The notes: generated from the sequence alone by a model not told the origin. Shown: positions 1-9,427, counted from the stretch's first letter. The stretch: 64,000 bases of DNA from JAZDEY01 sp043808325 [NCBI: Candidatus Eiseniibacteriota bacterium] (GCA_043808325.1 JAZDEY010000034.1:10657-74656), one strand, 5' to 3'. Numbers and translations: made by a program.

Positions 1-180
1 AGACCGATATGATGCGAAGTCATCCCTTAGGAACTTCAGATCTACGCGAAGAAAGTCCACATCATTCTTGGCTGCAAGGCCCTTCACGTCTGCCTTGGTA
101 GCGAAGTTCTTCAGGTCTGCCCTGGTAGCAAGGTGCTTAAGATCTGCTATGGTGACGGGTCTGCTTTTCCTAAGTGCCAT
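1..180 (-). CDS. Coiled-coil repeat protein, N-terminal 60 residues, cut by window edge
   Basis: An open minus-strand frame begins at the ATG at 180-178 and runs off the left edge without a stop, so only 60 residues are visible. They contain a degenerate 7-8 residue repeat of the type ADLKxLATK (IADLKHLATR, ADLKNFATK, ADVKGLAAK, NDVDFLRVD). Such repeats are typical of small helical coiled-coil proteins of unknown role. Purine-rich GGAGGAGGG stretches and AGGAA lie just upstream of the ATG and can serve as ribosome binding site. No enzymatic motif is visible and I do not assign a function. Confidence 0.6.
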   Translation of the reverse strand, partial: MALRKSRPVTIADLKHLATRADLKNFATKADVKGLAAKNDVDFLRVDLKFLRDDFASYRS

Positions 181-257
181 CGATTTCCTGCCCTCCTCCT
201 CCCACACCCAAGTCCCACCTACCACACAATGCTTCATCGCAAAACATCCACCCTAAA

Positions 258-285
258 ATGGTAACATACCAGGGGCCTTTGTCAA
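258..285 (-). promoter_or_regulatory. Possible sigma-70 promoter for the left-edge gene
   Basis: On the minus strand TTGACA (285-280) is followed after 16 bp by TACCAT (263-258). It points at the ATG at 180 and would leave a leader of about 70 nt. The -35 box is perfect; the -10 box is moderate. Confidence 0.4.
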
Positions 286-334
286 CTAATGCAGTGGGTC
301 CTGATAGGGTAGCATGACCGGTCGATGGTTCGGC

Positions 335-364
335 TTGACGGCCAATCAAAAGTCGTGATACAAT
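335..364 (+). promoter_or_regulatory. Sigma-70 promoter of the beta-helix gene
   Basis: TTGACG (335-340), an 18 bp spacer and TACAAT (359-364) lie about 58 bp before the ATG at 422. An AGGAGG ribosome binding site lies between them (about 408-413). Confidence 0.6.
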
Positions 365-421
365 ACGATTGTTCGCTACAGATATGGCTGGTACCTAGCC
401 TTCTGCTAGGAGGCACTTCAA

Positions 422-1591
422 ATGCGCATCCTAATCATGCTAATGGGAGTCGTGGTGGTGCTGTATGCCGGAATAGCCTTGGGCCATACGATCTGCATCA
501 GACCCGACGGAACCGGTGATGTGACCACAATCCGCGCGGGGATGGATTCCGCTGGGGTCGGAGACACGCTGCTCCTGGCCAGCGGCACTTTTACGGGGGC
601 AGGTAATCATGATCTCATAGTTCCTGGGAAGTCACTTGTGATCAGATCCGAGGCGGGCAATTCCGCCGATTGCACGATCGACTGCGAGGGGCAGTATGGC
701 TTCCAGTTCTGGACGGACCGGACGGTCGTTGATGGTCTGACGATCTCCAATGCCGGATCAAGCGCCGTGCGCATCCACTATGACCGGTATCGCGAGCCGG
801 CGCCGCCGCACACTCCCGATGTCACTTTCACCAATTGCGTCTTCGCGTCGAACTCCGGGTTCCAGGGTGGGGCAGTCAAGATTGATTGCTCGGTTGGCCT
901 AGTCCTTATCAAGAACTGCGAGTTTGTCTCTAATTACGCTGAGTACGAGGGCGGGGCCGTGTACGTGTATGGAATCGGCGGATCGCTTGATCTCACCATC
1001 AAGAATTGCATATTCCGCGACAACAGCACGCAGAACTGGGGCGGGGCCATAAGCTGCTCTCGGCACGAAGTCTGGGTAGCCATCGTCAGCTCGATCTTCT
1101 ATCATAATTCCGCCGGGTCGGGTGGAGGCCTTTCGGCTGGGATCGTTTACGGAGGAGTCCAGAGTTGTACCTTTATCGCGAATTACGCCGCCGAGGGCAG
1201 TGGGATTGCTGCCGGAGAGAACATGCGCTACTTCAATTGCATAATGGCTTACGGCACCGGTGGCTACAGCGTTTCCTACCAACCGTCCGAGTATTACCCT
1301 TACCCGGACATACGATGTACCGACATTTATGGTAACGAGGGCGGTGACTGGGTGGGACCAATAGCTGACCTACTCGGCCAGGATGGCAACTTCTCGGAGT
1401 GCCCCGGGTTCTGCAATTCTGAAATGGAGCCCTACGATCTCCGCCTGTGCAGTACTTCGCCCTGTCTTCCGGGAAACAACCCTACGGGGTACAACTGTCC
1501 ACTCGTCGGGGCTCTCGGGGAAGGCTGTGTCTGCGGTCCGAGTGAGACGCACGCTACAACCTGGGGCGCCATCAAGGCGATGTACAAGTAG
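422..1591 (+). CDS. Secreted right-handed parallel beta-helix protein
   Basis: The 389-residue product starts with a Sec signal peptide (hydrophobic residues about 3-20). Residues about 30-310 are coils rich in Asn, Gly, Cys and aromatic residues (NAGSSAVRI, NCVFASNSGFQGGAVKI, NCEFVSNYAEYEGGAVYV, NCIFRDNSTQNWGGAI). These are typical of the poly-Gly/Asn rungs of beta-helix surface proteins. The C-terminal part carries several Cys residues and ends TTWGAIKAMYK, which looks like a short sorting or anchoring tail. An AGGAGG site about 8 nt upstream and a promoter at 335-364 support the start. The protein is probably cell-surface or secreted. Whether it binds or cleaves glycans cannot be said, since no lyase catalytic motif is evident. 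The convergent neighbour is a secreted M6 protease. Confidence 0.7.
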   Translation: MRILIMLMGVVVVLYAGIALGHTICIRPDGTGDVTTIRAGMDSAGVGDTLLLASGTFTGAGNHDLIVPGKSLVIRSEAGNSADCTIDCEGQYGFQFWTDRTVVDGLTISNAGSSAVRIHYDRYREPAPPHTPDVTFTNCVFASNSGFQGGAVKIDCSVGLVLIKNCEFVSNYAEYEGGAVYVYGIGGSLDLTIKNCIFRDNSTQNWGGAISCSRHEVWVAIVSSIFYHNSAGSGGGLSAGIVYGGVQSCTFIANYAAEGSGIAAGENMRYFNCIMAYGTGGYSVSYQPSEYYPYPDIRCTDIYGNEGGDWVGPIADLLGQDGNFSECPGFCNSEMEPYDLRLCSTSPCLPGNNPTGYNCPLVGALGEGCVCGPSETHATTWGAIKAMYK

Positions 1592-1605
1592 CAAAAATCA
1601 GAAAT

Positions 1606-1678
1606 AGGGACACACCCCATTTTCCTATAATGCGTTTAGGGGCCAAGGTGCGCCGCCCCGAAAATGGGGTGTGTCCCT
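1606..1678. repeat. REP-like inverted repeat between convergent genes
   Basis: Two perfect 19-bp arms (1606-1624 and 1660-1678) contain the core GGGACACACCCCATTTT and its reverse complement, separated by 35 bp. The element fills the space between the convergent beta-helix and M6 protease genes and may act as a bidirectional terminator. One arm recurs at 31195-31210. The core resembles, from memory, repeats seen with REP-associated tyrosine transposases; no transposase gene is present here. Confidence 0.7.
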
Positions 1679-1695
1679 GTTTTCTCTGTTTTCTA

Positions 1696-3705
1696 CTACC
1701 TGGTGATTGTGAGTCGCGCGGTTGCCGCCTTCGCTCCAGACGTAACTCGCACGAAGTAGACGCCGGGGGAGGCCGCCTTACCGCCGCTCGTCTTGCCGTC
1801 CCAGTAGGCCTCGAAGGCGCCGGCCGCGTTCTCGACCCGCGTGGGCTCGAGCGTCCGCAGTAGCCTTCCCGTTACATCGTACACTCCGGCCGCCGCATTG
1901 CGGGATGGGGCCGAGAAGACGATCCGTGCGCGATCGGTCGCCGGGTTCGGGTTGACCGAAACGATTCGGAATTCAACCGGCCCTGTGCCTGCCACGCCGG
2001 CGAGATCATAGATCTCGAAGTCGGCGTCCGACAGGTCGTAGGCTGAATAACCCGAGGGATCATAGGCCACAACCTTTATCTTGCATTGGGCGGATGGCGC
2101 CTGGGTGATGTCCCACGCAAGGCTCCCCGTGTTGGCTAGACCATGTCCCAGCACGTACGGGAAAGTAGCGCCCCCATCCAGGGAAAGCAGGACGCTCACC
2201 GAGTCCACCGCGAGATCATCAAAGGCCGACCATCTCACGGTATCCTGAGTACCGATCTCAAAGGACTCGCCGCCATTGGGCCCCGTGACCGCGACCGTCG
2301 GTGGAATCAGGTTCACGGCCACGCTCACATACCCGTCGGCACCATCCAAGTGGATGTTGTAGATCGAAACCCCGGTCGCAACATCGTCGTAATCCCGGGT
2401 ATTGGGAGTGGACAGGAGGTTAAAGGCGTAGTTGGGATTGTTGGTGCCGCCGCTTCCCGGCCAGGGATCGCCGGCATCTCCCCTATTGTTGTAATACTCA
2501 AGATCGCACTCCCCATCGGCTTGCTCCATGCCAACCAGGTAGTGAGGATACCCGCTTCCGCACATCTGGTTATCGTTGTTCCACATATTCTCATCGACGT
2601 GGTAGATGACTATCCCGCTGCTGGGAGCATAGGAATCGAACATGGTCTGCCTGCGGTGCTCGAGCATGAAGAACTCGGCGCCCGGGGAGCCGTTGGTCCA
2701 TATCTTATATGCCACGGCATTGTCCTCTACCTGGGGAACCAGGACATCGAAGAGGCTGCCGGTGGGGACAACCGGGGTCAGGAAGCCAAGCAGGGCTTTG
2801 TCCCAAGCGTCTATGTGCACGGGCGTGATGCCGCCGTTGCCCCAGCTTCCGGAGGCCATCAGCGACCAGTAGCCGAGCCCGCGCGAATCGTAGCCGTAAT
2901 CATAAAGGTCGGGGCATCCCAGGACGTGACCGAACTCGTGGCAGAAGACCCCGATCTTTCCATCTTCGGGCTCGGTGGAGTAAGACGACGCATATACGCC
3001 GTCCACCGAAACGTTGTAGTAGGTGGACCAGGCGTGGGAATGGATGTCGTTGGGGTTACCGGTCTGTTCGTAGCCGCGCCCCGCATGAACCACAAAGAGG
3101 GCATCGACGTAGCCATCGTCGTCACCCGAGTCAGGAATGCCGTCCGGGCCGTCATTATCATACTGAGAAAAATCGACGTAAGGATCGGCGGCAACGACCG
3201 CGTCTTCCACCATCTTCTGGCAGTTGTGTGGGTAGTCGCCGTAGATGCCCCGCTGCCCGTCAACGTAGTAGGCATAGGTCTGCGGCATCCGCAGCCAGTT
3301 GGTGACCTGGCCGGTCACCGTGAAGTTGCCGTATGAATTCTCGAGGTAGTAATCACGCATGCTCCCCGTTGGATAGGTGCCAACGGAGAAAAGCAGATCG
3401 GTGTAATGAGACGGCGGGTAGGTGGTTTGGTTGGCCACGTTGTCGGAGAAATCGACCAGGATCACGATCGCCTGCCGCGCCGTTACGAGCATCGGCGCTC
3501 CCGGCGCAAGATGATACACCTGGTTCTCGCCGAGGTTGTTGACTCCGAGGCTGCGAGCAGCCTGCTCGAGGGCCTGCTCCTCGGCGAGCTTGCCCTCGGC
3601 CCTCAGGAGATCAACGAGCCCGGGCTCAAGCGGCATTGCGGAAGCGAGACTCGCCCCGATCACAATCACGGCCAGGAAGACTGCTACCCCGACACATCTA
3701 AACAT
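1696..3705 (-). CDS. Secreted M6-family metalloprotease with C-terminal sorting-type module
   Basis: The product (about 669 aa) has a signal peptide, an M6 (immune inhibitor A type) peptidase domain and a C-terminal beta-sandwich part. The zinc site HEFGHVLGCPD is near residue 256 and is followed by a Met-turn-like SLMASGSW. The last ~85 residues (NPNP... VYDVTGRLLRTL ... GVYFVRVTSG) form a FlgD-like/T9SS type A module, which in FCB bacteria serves for export and surface attachment. Between them lies an Ig-like segment (VAVTGPNGGESFEIG). Two ATGs are adjacent (3708, 3705); the GGAGGG site fits the second better. It is a close paralogue of the next gene and is expected to degrade extracellular protein. 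Confidence 0.85.
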   Translation of the reverse strand: MFRCVGVAVFLAVIVIGASLASAMPLEPGLVDLLRAEGKLAEEQALEQAARSLGVNNLGENQVYHLAPGAPMLVTARQAIVILVDFSDNVANQTTYPPSHYTDLLFSVGTYPTGSMRDYYLENSYGNFTVTGQVTNWLRMPQTYAYYVDGQRGIYGDYPHNCQKMVEDAVVAADPYVDFSQYDNDGPDGIPDSGDDDGYVDALFVVHAGRGYEQTGNPNDIHSHAWSTYYNVSVDGVYASSYSTEPEDGKIGVFCHEFGHVLGCPDLYDYGYDSRGLGYWSLMASGSWGNGGITPVHIDAWDKALLGFLTPVVPTGSLFDVLVPQVEDNAVAYKIWTNGSPGAEFFMLEHRRQTMFDSYAPSSGIVIYHVDENMWNNDNQMCGSGYPHYLVGMEQADGECDLEYYNNRGDAGDPWPGSGGTNNPNYAFNLLSTPNTRDYDDVATGVSIYNIHLDGADGYVSVAVNLIPPTVAVTGPNGGESFEIGTQDTVRWSAFDDLAVDSVSVLLSLDGGATFPYVLGHGLANTGSLAWDITQAPSAQCKIKVVAYDPSGYSAYDLSDADFEIYDLAGVAGTGPVEFRIVSVNPNPATDRARIVFSAPSRNAAAGVYDVTGRLLRTLEPTRVENAAGAFEAYWDGKTSGGKAASPGVYFVRVTSGAKAATARLTITR

Positions 3706-3786
3706 CATACCCTCCTCTGTTCACACTCATCAGATGCACATCTTCGCGGACACTCAACTCGCGCGGTCTCGCCGCACCCCATTTTT

Positions 3787-5793
3787 CTATTTTGTAAGGG
3801 TGACTCGGGCGGTTTCGGCGCTGCCCCCGGAGGTCACGCGCACGAAATAGACTCCCGGTGACATCGCGGCACCCCGCGCGTTAGCCCCATCCCAATATGC
3901 CTCGAAGGCACCGCCACCGGTCGGGCTCGCGCTTACGGGAAGCGCTTTCACAAGCCGGCCCGTGATGTCGTAGACATTGGCGCCGACGCCGCGATGAGGC
4001 GACGAGAAGACGACAGTTGTCGCGCCGCTTGACGGATTCGGATTGATGGAAACGATCTTGAACTCCTGGGGCTGCGTCGCCGGGACTCCCGCGGGATCGA
4101 ATATCTCGAAGTCGGCGTCGGAGCCGTCGTAAGCGGAGTAGCCCGAGCGGTCGTAGGCGACCACTCTTATCCGGCATTGGGTCGACATCGGTCCGGCGAC
4201 ATTCCACACGAATGAGGAATCGTTGGCCTCACCGTGGGCAAGCACGGTGGGGAAGGTCGCCCCGCCATCGGTCGAAAGTAGAATGCTTACCGAATCGACC
4301 TCGATGTCATCGAACGCAATCCATCGGATGGTATCCGGATCACCCATCTCAAAGAGTTCGCCGCCGTTTGGGGTCGACAAGGTCACCGTAGGTGGAACCA
4401 GGCCCACCGCCACACTGATATAGCCCACGCCCTCAGTGAAATGGATGTTGTAGATTGATACTCCGGTGGCGGCGTTGGCATAAGACTTGGAATCGGGTGT
4501 TGAGATCAGGTTCAATCGGGTATTGGGATTGTAGGTTCCGCCCGAGCCGGGGTAGGGATCGCCGGCGTCGCCCTGGTTCACGTTGCTCTCAAGGTCACAC
4601 TCGCCGTCGGCCTGTTCGACCGCCACCCGATAGTGCGGACTGCCGCTGCCACAAAGTTGGCTGTTGTTGTTGGACGTGTTCTCATCGACGTGGTAAATCA
4701 CCAGACCCTTGCTGGGCAAATTGAAATCGAATTTGACTTTTCGGCGGTGCTCGACGACGAAATACTCCTTGTTGGGGGCGCCGTTGGTCCAGACCTTGTA
4801 GGCAACCGGATAATCTTCAACCCGCTCGATTGGCACGTCGATCAGGTTGCCTGTGGGAACAACCGGAGTAATGTAGCCCAACTTTATCTTGCCCATGGCA
4901 TCGATATGGCAAGGGGTTATGCCCGCGCCGCACCAGCTTCCGGATGCCATAAGCGACCACTTGCCGACGCCTTCCGAGTCATAGCCGTAATCGTAAAGAT
5001 CCGGCAGGCCCAGCACGTGCCCGAACTCGTGGGCAAACACGCCGCACTTGCCGTCCTCCGGTTCCATTGAGTATCGGTTGATGTAGACCCCGTCAACCGC
5101 GATCGGAGTTCTTGTGTAACCGGCATGGGAGTGGATGTCGTTGACGTTGCCCGACGTCTCATAGCCCGTTCCGGAGTGGATCACAAAGAGGGCATCGACG
5201 TAGCCGTCATCGTCGGCCGAGTGTGGTATGCCATCGGGGCCGTTGTTGTCGTACTGCGAAAAGTCCACATAGGGATCTGCGGCTGCGACCGCGTCTTCCA
5301 CCATCTTCTTGGCGTTGCGTGGATATGTGCCGAAGCCCTTCTGGCCGTCAACATAGTAGGCGTAGGTCTGGGGCATCCGGTACCAGCTCGAGACCTCACC
5401 GGGCACGTCGAAATTGCCGTAAGAGTTCTCAAGGTAATAATCCCGCATACTGCCGGTCGTGAAGGTGCCAACCGAGAAAAGTAGCGAATTGAAGTAAGGC
5501 GCCGGGTGAGCCACGGTATCGGCCAGGTGGTCGGAGAAGTCAACGATGATGACAACCGCGGCCCGCGTGGTCATTACCAAGGCCTTTCCCCCTTCAAGCT
5601 CGTAGACGTTATTCTCCCCGAACTGCTCGAAGCCGCGGGCGATCGCCTGCTCCATAAAGGCTCCCTCCTCGGCGAGCTTGCCCTCAGCCCGGAGTTTTTC
5701 GATTAGGTCGGGATGCAACGGCATGGTGACCACAGGCTTGGCTACCGACAGGGCTACAAGCACGACCACTGCGACGGCTAAAGCTCTCGACAT
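3787..5793 (-). CDS. Secreted M6-family metalloprotease, paralogue of the preceding gene
   Basis: This 668-residue protein matches the product at 1696-3705 along its whole length: signal peptide, propeptide-like region, HEFGHVLGLPD near residue 255, SLMASGSW, Ig-like linker and a C-terminal VYDITGRLVKAL ... GVYFVRVTSG module. It starts at ATG 5793 with AAGGGGG six nucleotides upstream. The gap to the downstream paralogue is about 80 nt. The pair looks like a tandem duplication that has since diverged. The intergenic sequence at 3775-3790 resembles one arm of the 1606 repeat (CACCCCATTTTTCTA). Expected role: extracellular proteolysis. Confidence 0.85.
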   Translation of the reverse strand: MSRALAVAVVVLVALSVAKPVVTMPLHPDLIEKLRAEGKLAEEGAFMEQAIARGFEQFGENNVYELEGGKALVMTTRAAVVIIVDFSDHLADTVAHPAPYFNSLLFSVGTFTTGSMRDYYLENSYGNFDVPGEVSSWYRMPQTYAYYVDGQKGFGTYPRNAKKMVEDAVAAADPYVDFSQYDNNGPDGIPHSADDDGYVDALFVIHSGTGYETSGNVNDIHSHAGYTRTPIAVDGVYINRYSMEPEDGKCGVFAHEFGHVLGLPDLYDYGYDSEGVGKWSLMASGSWCGAGITPCHIDAMGKIKLGYITPVVPTGNLIDVPIERVEDYPVAYKVWTNGAPNKEYFVVEHRRKVKFDFNLPSKGLVIYHVDENTSNNNSQLCGSGSPHYRVAVEQADGECDLESNVNQGDAGDPYPGSGGTYNPNTRLNLISTPDSKSYANAATGVSIYNIHFTEGVGYISVAVGLVPPTVTLSTPNGGELFEMGDPDTIRWIAFDDIEVDSVSILLSTDGGATFPTVLAHGEANDSSFVWNVAGPMSTQCRIRVVAYDRSGYSAYDGSDADFEIFDPAGVPATQPQEFKIVSINPNPSSGATTVVFSSPHRGVGANVYDITGRLVKALPVSASPTGGGAFEAYWDGANARGAAMSPGVYFVRVTSGGSAETARVTLTK

Positions 5794-5998
5794 GACAAAC
5801 CCCCTTCATGCGCTCGGATCAACGCCTGAGCGCGGCTCCATAACACCCCTTTAGACATAATCTTCTACATAAAGGATACCACAAAATGCCCGGAAAATAA
5901 AGCTTCATCAGGCCGCAGGCCGCCTAGGAGAGATCGAGGATGAAGTCGCAGAAGGGAATCCTGCAATCCTGCCGCGCATGGGCAGCAACAGCCTGGGG

Positions 5999-7372
5999 TT
6001 AATCCAGATAGCCGAGGCTCTTCAGGATCTTCCAGCGGCCGCTCTCGGTGGCAGATGGGATTGGGGCAGGATGGAGCCCTCCCGGGGCGATCCAGTTGGA
6101 GAGCAGCGTGTCGAGCCCGGCAGCCCCCTCGGGGTTCGATGGATGAAGATTCCGGGTCTCACCGGGGTCGGCCTTGAGGTCATAGAATTCCTTGGTCAGC
6201 GTAGCCGGCGGGTCCTCTCGCCAAACCAGCTTGGCGCTCCCCGTCCTTATGGCGTGGCGCGGCAGGCACTTCTCGGGAAAGGGGAAGGTCTCCGAAAACG
6301 CATAATCGGTGGTCGCCTCAGCCGTACCCCGGACCAGCGGAATCAGGCTCTTACCTTCGACCTCAGGCGGGCACGCTATCCCCAGCGCCTCGAGGATGGT
6401 CGGGAAGATGTCGATGCTCTGGACCAGGCCCGCTACGCGGCGCCGCGCGGCGTCAATTGACGGGATACGCAGCACCAGCGGGATCAAAATGCATTCCTCG
6501 TAGAGCGCAATATCATGCCCGAAGTAGTATTCGTGCTCGTAGAGAATCTCGCCGTGATCCGAGGTAATGACCACGATCGTATTCTTGAGAAGGTCCAGGG
6601 CCGCAAGCTCATCCAGGACCCTGCCCACCTGGACGTCGGTAAACGCGATCTCCCCGGCATAGAGCCCTCGAACGTAGTTCAAGTCTGCGTCGGCGAGCGC
6701 TATCTTCTCTCGCCAAACCTTCATGGGGAATTCCTCCTGATCGGTTGCAGGGCCCGTGTAGGCCGTCGAGAATTCCCGGCGATAGCGAGGGGGTGGGTTG
6801 TAGGGGCGGTGAGGATGAAACCAATGGATCCACAGGAAGAACCTGGAATCGCGGTTATCCCTGAGCCAGGTCAGGGCTTCGTCAGTTGTGGGATCTTGCT
6901 CGCGCTCGTTCATCTCGCGCCGCACGCGATCGGAGAATGCCAGGTGGATCGCACGATAACTCTGAAAGCCCTGGTCAAGCCCGTATTTGGCATCAAGCAC
7001 GTGGCTGCTCAGCATCGCACCGGTAGTGTAGCCGCGGCCTTCCAAGACCTCGGCGAGGGTGGCGAGCCTGGCATCGACCCGGCTCTCATGGCTTATCGCC
7101 TTATGGGTCCTTGGATACATTCCCGTGAATATGGACGTGTGCGATGGTAAGGTCTCGGGTGACTGGCAGACAGCCTGCTCAAAGACGACGGCATCCTTGG
7201 CGAAGGCATCTATCCTCGGGCTTGTCGGTCTCTGGAACCCGTAGCAGCCGAGGTAGTCAGCTCGCAGGGTATCTATAGTTATGACAATCACGTTGAGACC
7301 GGGCTTCTTGCCGCAGCCGGCGACGAGCAGAGCGGCCAGTGCGCCCAGCGCGACGTACTTTCTAAACTTCAA
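5999..7372 (-). CDS. Sulfatase-fold lipoprotein with Thr at the nucleophile position
   Basis: This alkaline-phosphatase-superfamily/sulfatase-domain protein has 457 residues. The N-terminus is a lipoprotein signal ending LLVAGC, so it is probably anchored in the envelope facing outward. Metal-site motifs are present: TIDTLRADYLGCYG near residue 33 and TSDHGE further on. The position that is Cys or Ser in FGly sulfatases is Thr (ETLPSHTSIFTG), as in phosphoethanolamine and phosphoglycerol transferases. A classical sulfatase activity is therefore doubtful. It ends LKSLGYLD, a tail shared with the other sulfatase-fold proteins of this window. The start is TTG with GAGGAGG five nt upstream. It is divergent from a GT-C gene. 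Confidence 0.8.
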   Translation of the reverse strand: MKFRKYVALGALAALLVAGCGKKPGLNVIVITIDTLRADYLGCYGFQRPTSPRIDAFAKDAVVFEQAVCQSPETLPSHTSIFTGMYPRTHKAISHESRVDARLATLAEVLEGRGYTTGAMLSSHVLDAKYGLDQGFQSYRAIHLAFSDRVRREMNEREQDPTTDEALTWLRDNRDSRFFLWIHWFHPHRPYNPPPRYRREFSTAYTGPATDQEEFPMKVWREKIALADADLNYVRGLYAGEIAFTDVQVGRVLDELAALDLLKNTIVVITSDHGEILYEHEYYFGHDIALYEECILIPLVLRIPSIDAARRRVAGLVQSIDIFPTILEALGIACPPEVEGKSLIPLVRGTAEATTDYAFSETFPFPEKCLPRHAIRTGSAKLVWREDPPATLTKEFYDLKADPGETRNLHPSNPEGAAGLDTLLSNWIAPGGLHPAPIPSATESGRWKILKSLGYLD

Positions 7373-7441
7373 CGGGCCTCCTCAAGAACGACATCAAGCC
7401 TGTCAGACCGAGACACCATGGTGAGTGCCTCAGATGCAGAT

Positions 7442-7471
7442 AATCTACCAAACACGGGCCCCCTCAGTCAA
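7442..7471 (-). promoter_or_regulatory. Sigma-70 promoter of the sulfatase-fold gene at 5999-7372
   Basis: On the minus strand TTGACT (7471-7466) is followed after 18 bp by TAGATT (7447-7442), about 70 bp before the TTG start at 7372. Confidence 0.45.
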
Positions 7472-7573
7472 TCCGATGGTGGCGGCGTGCGCTCATCTGA
7501 TCGGTGTGGTGGCCGGGGATCAGTGCTATACTTACGGGAGAGGAGTTGCATCCAGGCAAAGGGGTTATTGGGT

Positions 7574-9427
7574 ATGAGATCCGCCAGGGTTGGGAGACAC
7601 GCTGAGGGAGAGCCCGTCGCCGAGGGTCAGGGTGGGGTGCCTCGCAGAAGGAGAATGGCTTTTATCTTTCCTCTTTCCGCCTTGTGCATTCTGGCCTTAG
7701 CGGGCTTCCTTCTATTCTGGAAGCTCGGTGCCACCAGTTTCCATGATGGCGATGAGGCCACCTATGCTCAGTGCGCGAAGGAGATGATGGCGCGCGGAGA
7801 CTACCTGAACGTTCACTTCCGTGGGGAGCCCTTCCTCGAAAAACCCCCGGTGAAAATATGGTTGATCACTTTGGGCTACCGTCTCTTCGGCATCGGAGAG
7901 CTGGGTGCAAGATTGAGCTCCGCGCTCTTTGCGCTCAGCACGGTCGCGATCACCATACTTCTTGGTAGGCGTCTGTTCGGGGCCTCCCTGGGGCTGCTCG
8001 CCGGTTTGATCCTCATCTCTTCGACCCAGTTCGTCCACGAACACTGCGGCCGGGCAGCGGAAATGGAGCCCGAGACGGTCTTTCTCTACGTCGCTTCGAT
8101 GGCTTGTCTATGGTTCGCGCGAAGGGACGATCGCTGGTTCTATGCCTTTGCCGCATTGGTGGGAACGCTGGCGATGACCAAAGGGCCGCTATTTGCCCCC
8201 ATCCTTGTCATTGCCGCTCTGTTCCTGGCGACTGATCGGCCGCGCGTTCACATTGCGCGACGGACCGCGTTCCTGAGCACCCTGGTCTTCCTCGTCATCG
8301 CCCTGCCCTGGCACATCCATCAATTGCTCGTACACGGTACCCTCTTCCTGAGGCTTTACCTAGGCGAGCAGATCATTAACCGGTTCTTGGGAATCAAGCA
8401 CAGTGTGGTGCCCGGTGCCATCGTCGGAATTACCCGCCAACCCGCAATTAGGCTCTATGGCTCCGTCGTCTTCCACTCTCTGTTTCCTTGGGGTGTGCTC
8501 CTCCTGCCGGCCTTGGCCTACCAGGTCCGAGAAGTGCTGAGAAAGCGTTCGGGCGCAACTCGGCTCCTGCTTATCTGGATCATCGTATTCGCTCTTACCA
8601 TCGGTTTCTCGAAGGGCAAACTGCCCTGGTACGCGATTCCAATGCTGCCCGCTCTGGCCCTTTCGATCGCGTGCTTCTGCAGAAAGATGGTCGCGTTTCA
8701 GCCCCGATGGCTATACTTCGCTCTTATGGCTGCGGCTTTCGGCTTGTCACTGCTGTTCTTGCCATCGCACCAGTATGATCCATACTCAAGGCGGGCGATG
8801 GCCTGGCCCAGCGAAAATCCTGACGTCGTCACCGCGTGGACGATGAAGCCGTGGGTGCCACTCGGTTTGGTTCCGGGTTTCTTGACCCTGCTTCTGATCT
8901 GCATTGCGGTCTGGGTCGGGGTGGGGTACCGCCGGGCTCCGGCACAGGGCCGACTGCGTACGGCCCTCTGGATTGCGCTGCTATGTTCGTTTGCCTTTTC
9001 GTCAATCTATCGGACTGTCCTTCCCCTGAGAGGCATGGAGCACCGGATCCCGATCGCGAAGTGCCAGGATGCGGTCCGGAAGGCAGGGTTGCATCCCAAG
9101 CGCGCAATCCTTCTGGGGCACGGGCCGGAAGAGTCTCAGTCTCGTGCCACTGACTATTTCTATCTGGACAATCTCTCCGGGGGAAATATCTTGGCCCCGG
9201 AGCGGACCGGAGATCTTGGAGCGGACTCGGTACTGCAGAGCGGCGGATCGGTCGTCCTGGCGGACTCGCAATTCGGCGCCGCTCTTGCCGAGGCTGGCCT
9301 GGGGACGCCACTGTTGAGCGAAGAGGGTCTCACCGCGTTCTATTTCGAGGGCCAGCCGGGAATCAACACGATTAGAAAGGTCCTGGCCCAGGAAAAGGCC
9401 AAGGCAACTAGATTTCGCCCTATGTAG
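7574..9427 (+). CDS. GT-C family 39-like (ArnT/PMT type) membrane glycosyltransferase
   Basis: This is a polytopic membrane protein of about 617 residues. The first external loop carries the acidic pair GDEATYAQCAKEMMARGD, followed by PFLEKPPVKIWLI, typical of ArnT/family 39 glycosyltransferases that move a sugar from a polyprenyl-phosphate carrier onto lipid or protein outside the membrane. About ten or more hydrophobic segments follow. The soluble C-terminus (about 150 residues) contains LGHGPEESQSRATDYFYLDN. I place the start at ATG 7574, since upstream codons lack coding character. A TATACT box at 7527-7532 could be its -10, but no good -35 is seen. Acceptor and donor are unknown. Confidence 0.75.
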   Translation: MRSARVGRHAEGEPVAEGQGGVPRRRRMAFIFPLSALCILALAGFLLFWKLGATSFHDGDEATYAQCAKEMMARGDYLNVHFRGEPFLEKPPVKIWLITLGYRLFGIGELGARLSSALFALSTVAITILLGRRLFGASLGLLAGLILISSTQFVHEHCGRAAEMEPETVFLYVASMACLWFARRDDRWFYAFAALVGTLAMTKGPLFAPILVIAALFLATDRPRVHIARRTAFLSTLVFLVIALPWHIHQLLVHGTLFLRLYLGEQIINRFLGIKHSVVPGAIVGITRQPAIRLYGSVVFHSLFPWGVLLLPALAYQVREVLRKRSGATRLLLIWIIVFALTIGFSKGKLPWYAIPMLPALALSIACFCRKMVAFQPRWLYFALMAAAFGLSLLFLPSHQYDPYSRRAMAWPSENPDVVTAWTMKPWVPLGLVPGFLTLLLICIAVWVGVGYRRAPAQGRLRTALWIALLCSFAFSSIYRTVLPLRGMEHRIPIAKCQDAVRKAGLHPKRAILLGHGPEESQSRATDYFYLDNLSGGNILAPERTGDLGADSVLQSGGSVVLADSQFGAALAEAGLGTPLLSEEGLTAFYFEGQPGINTIRKVLAQEKAKATRFRPM

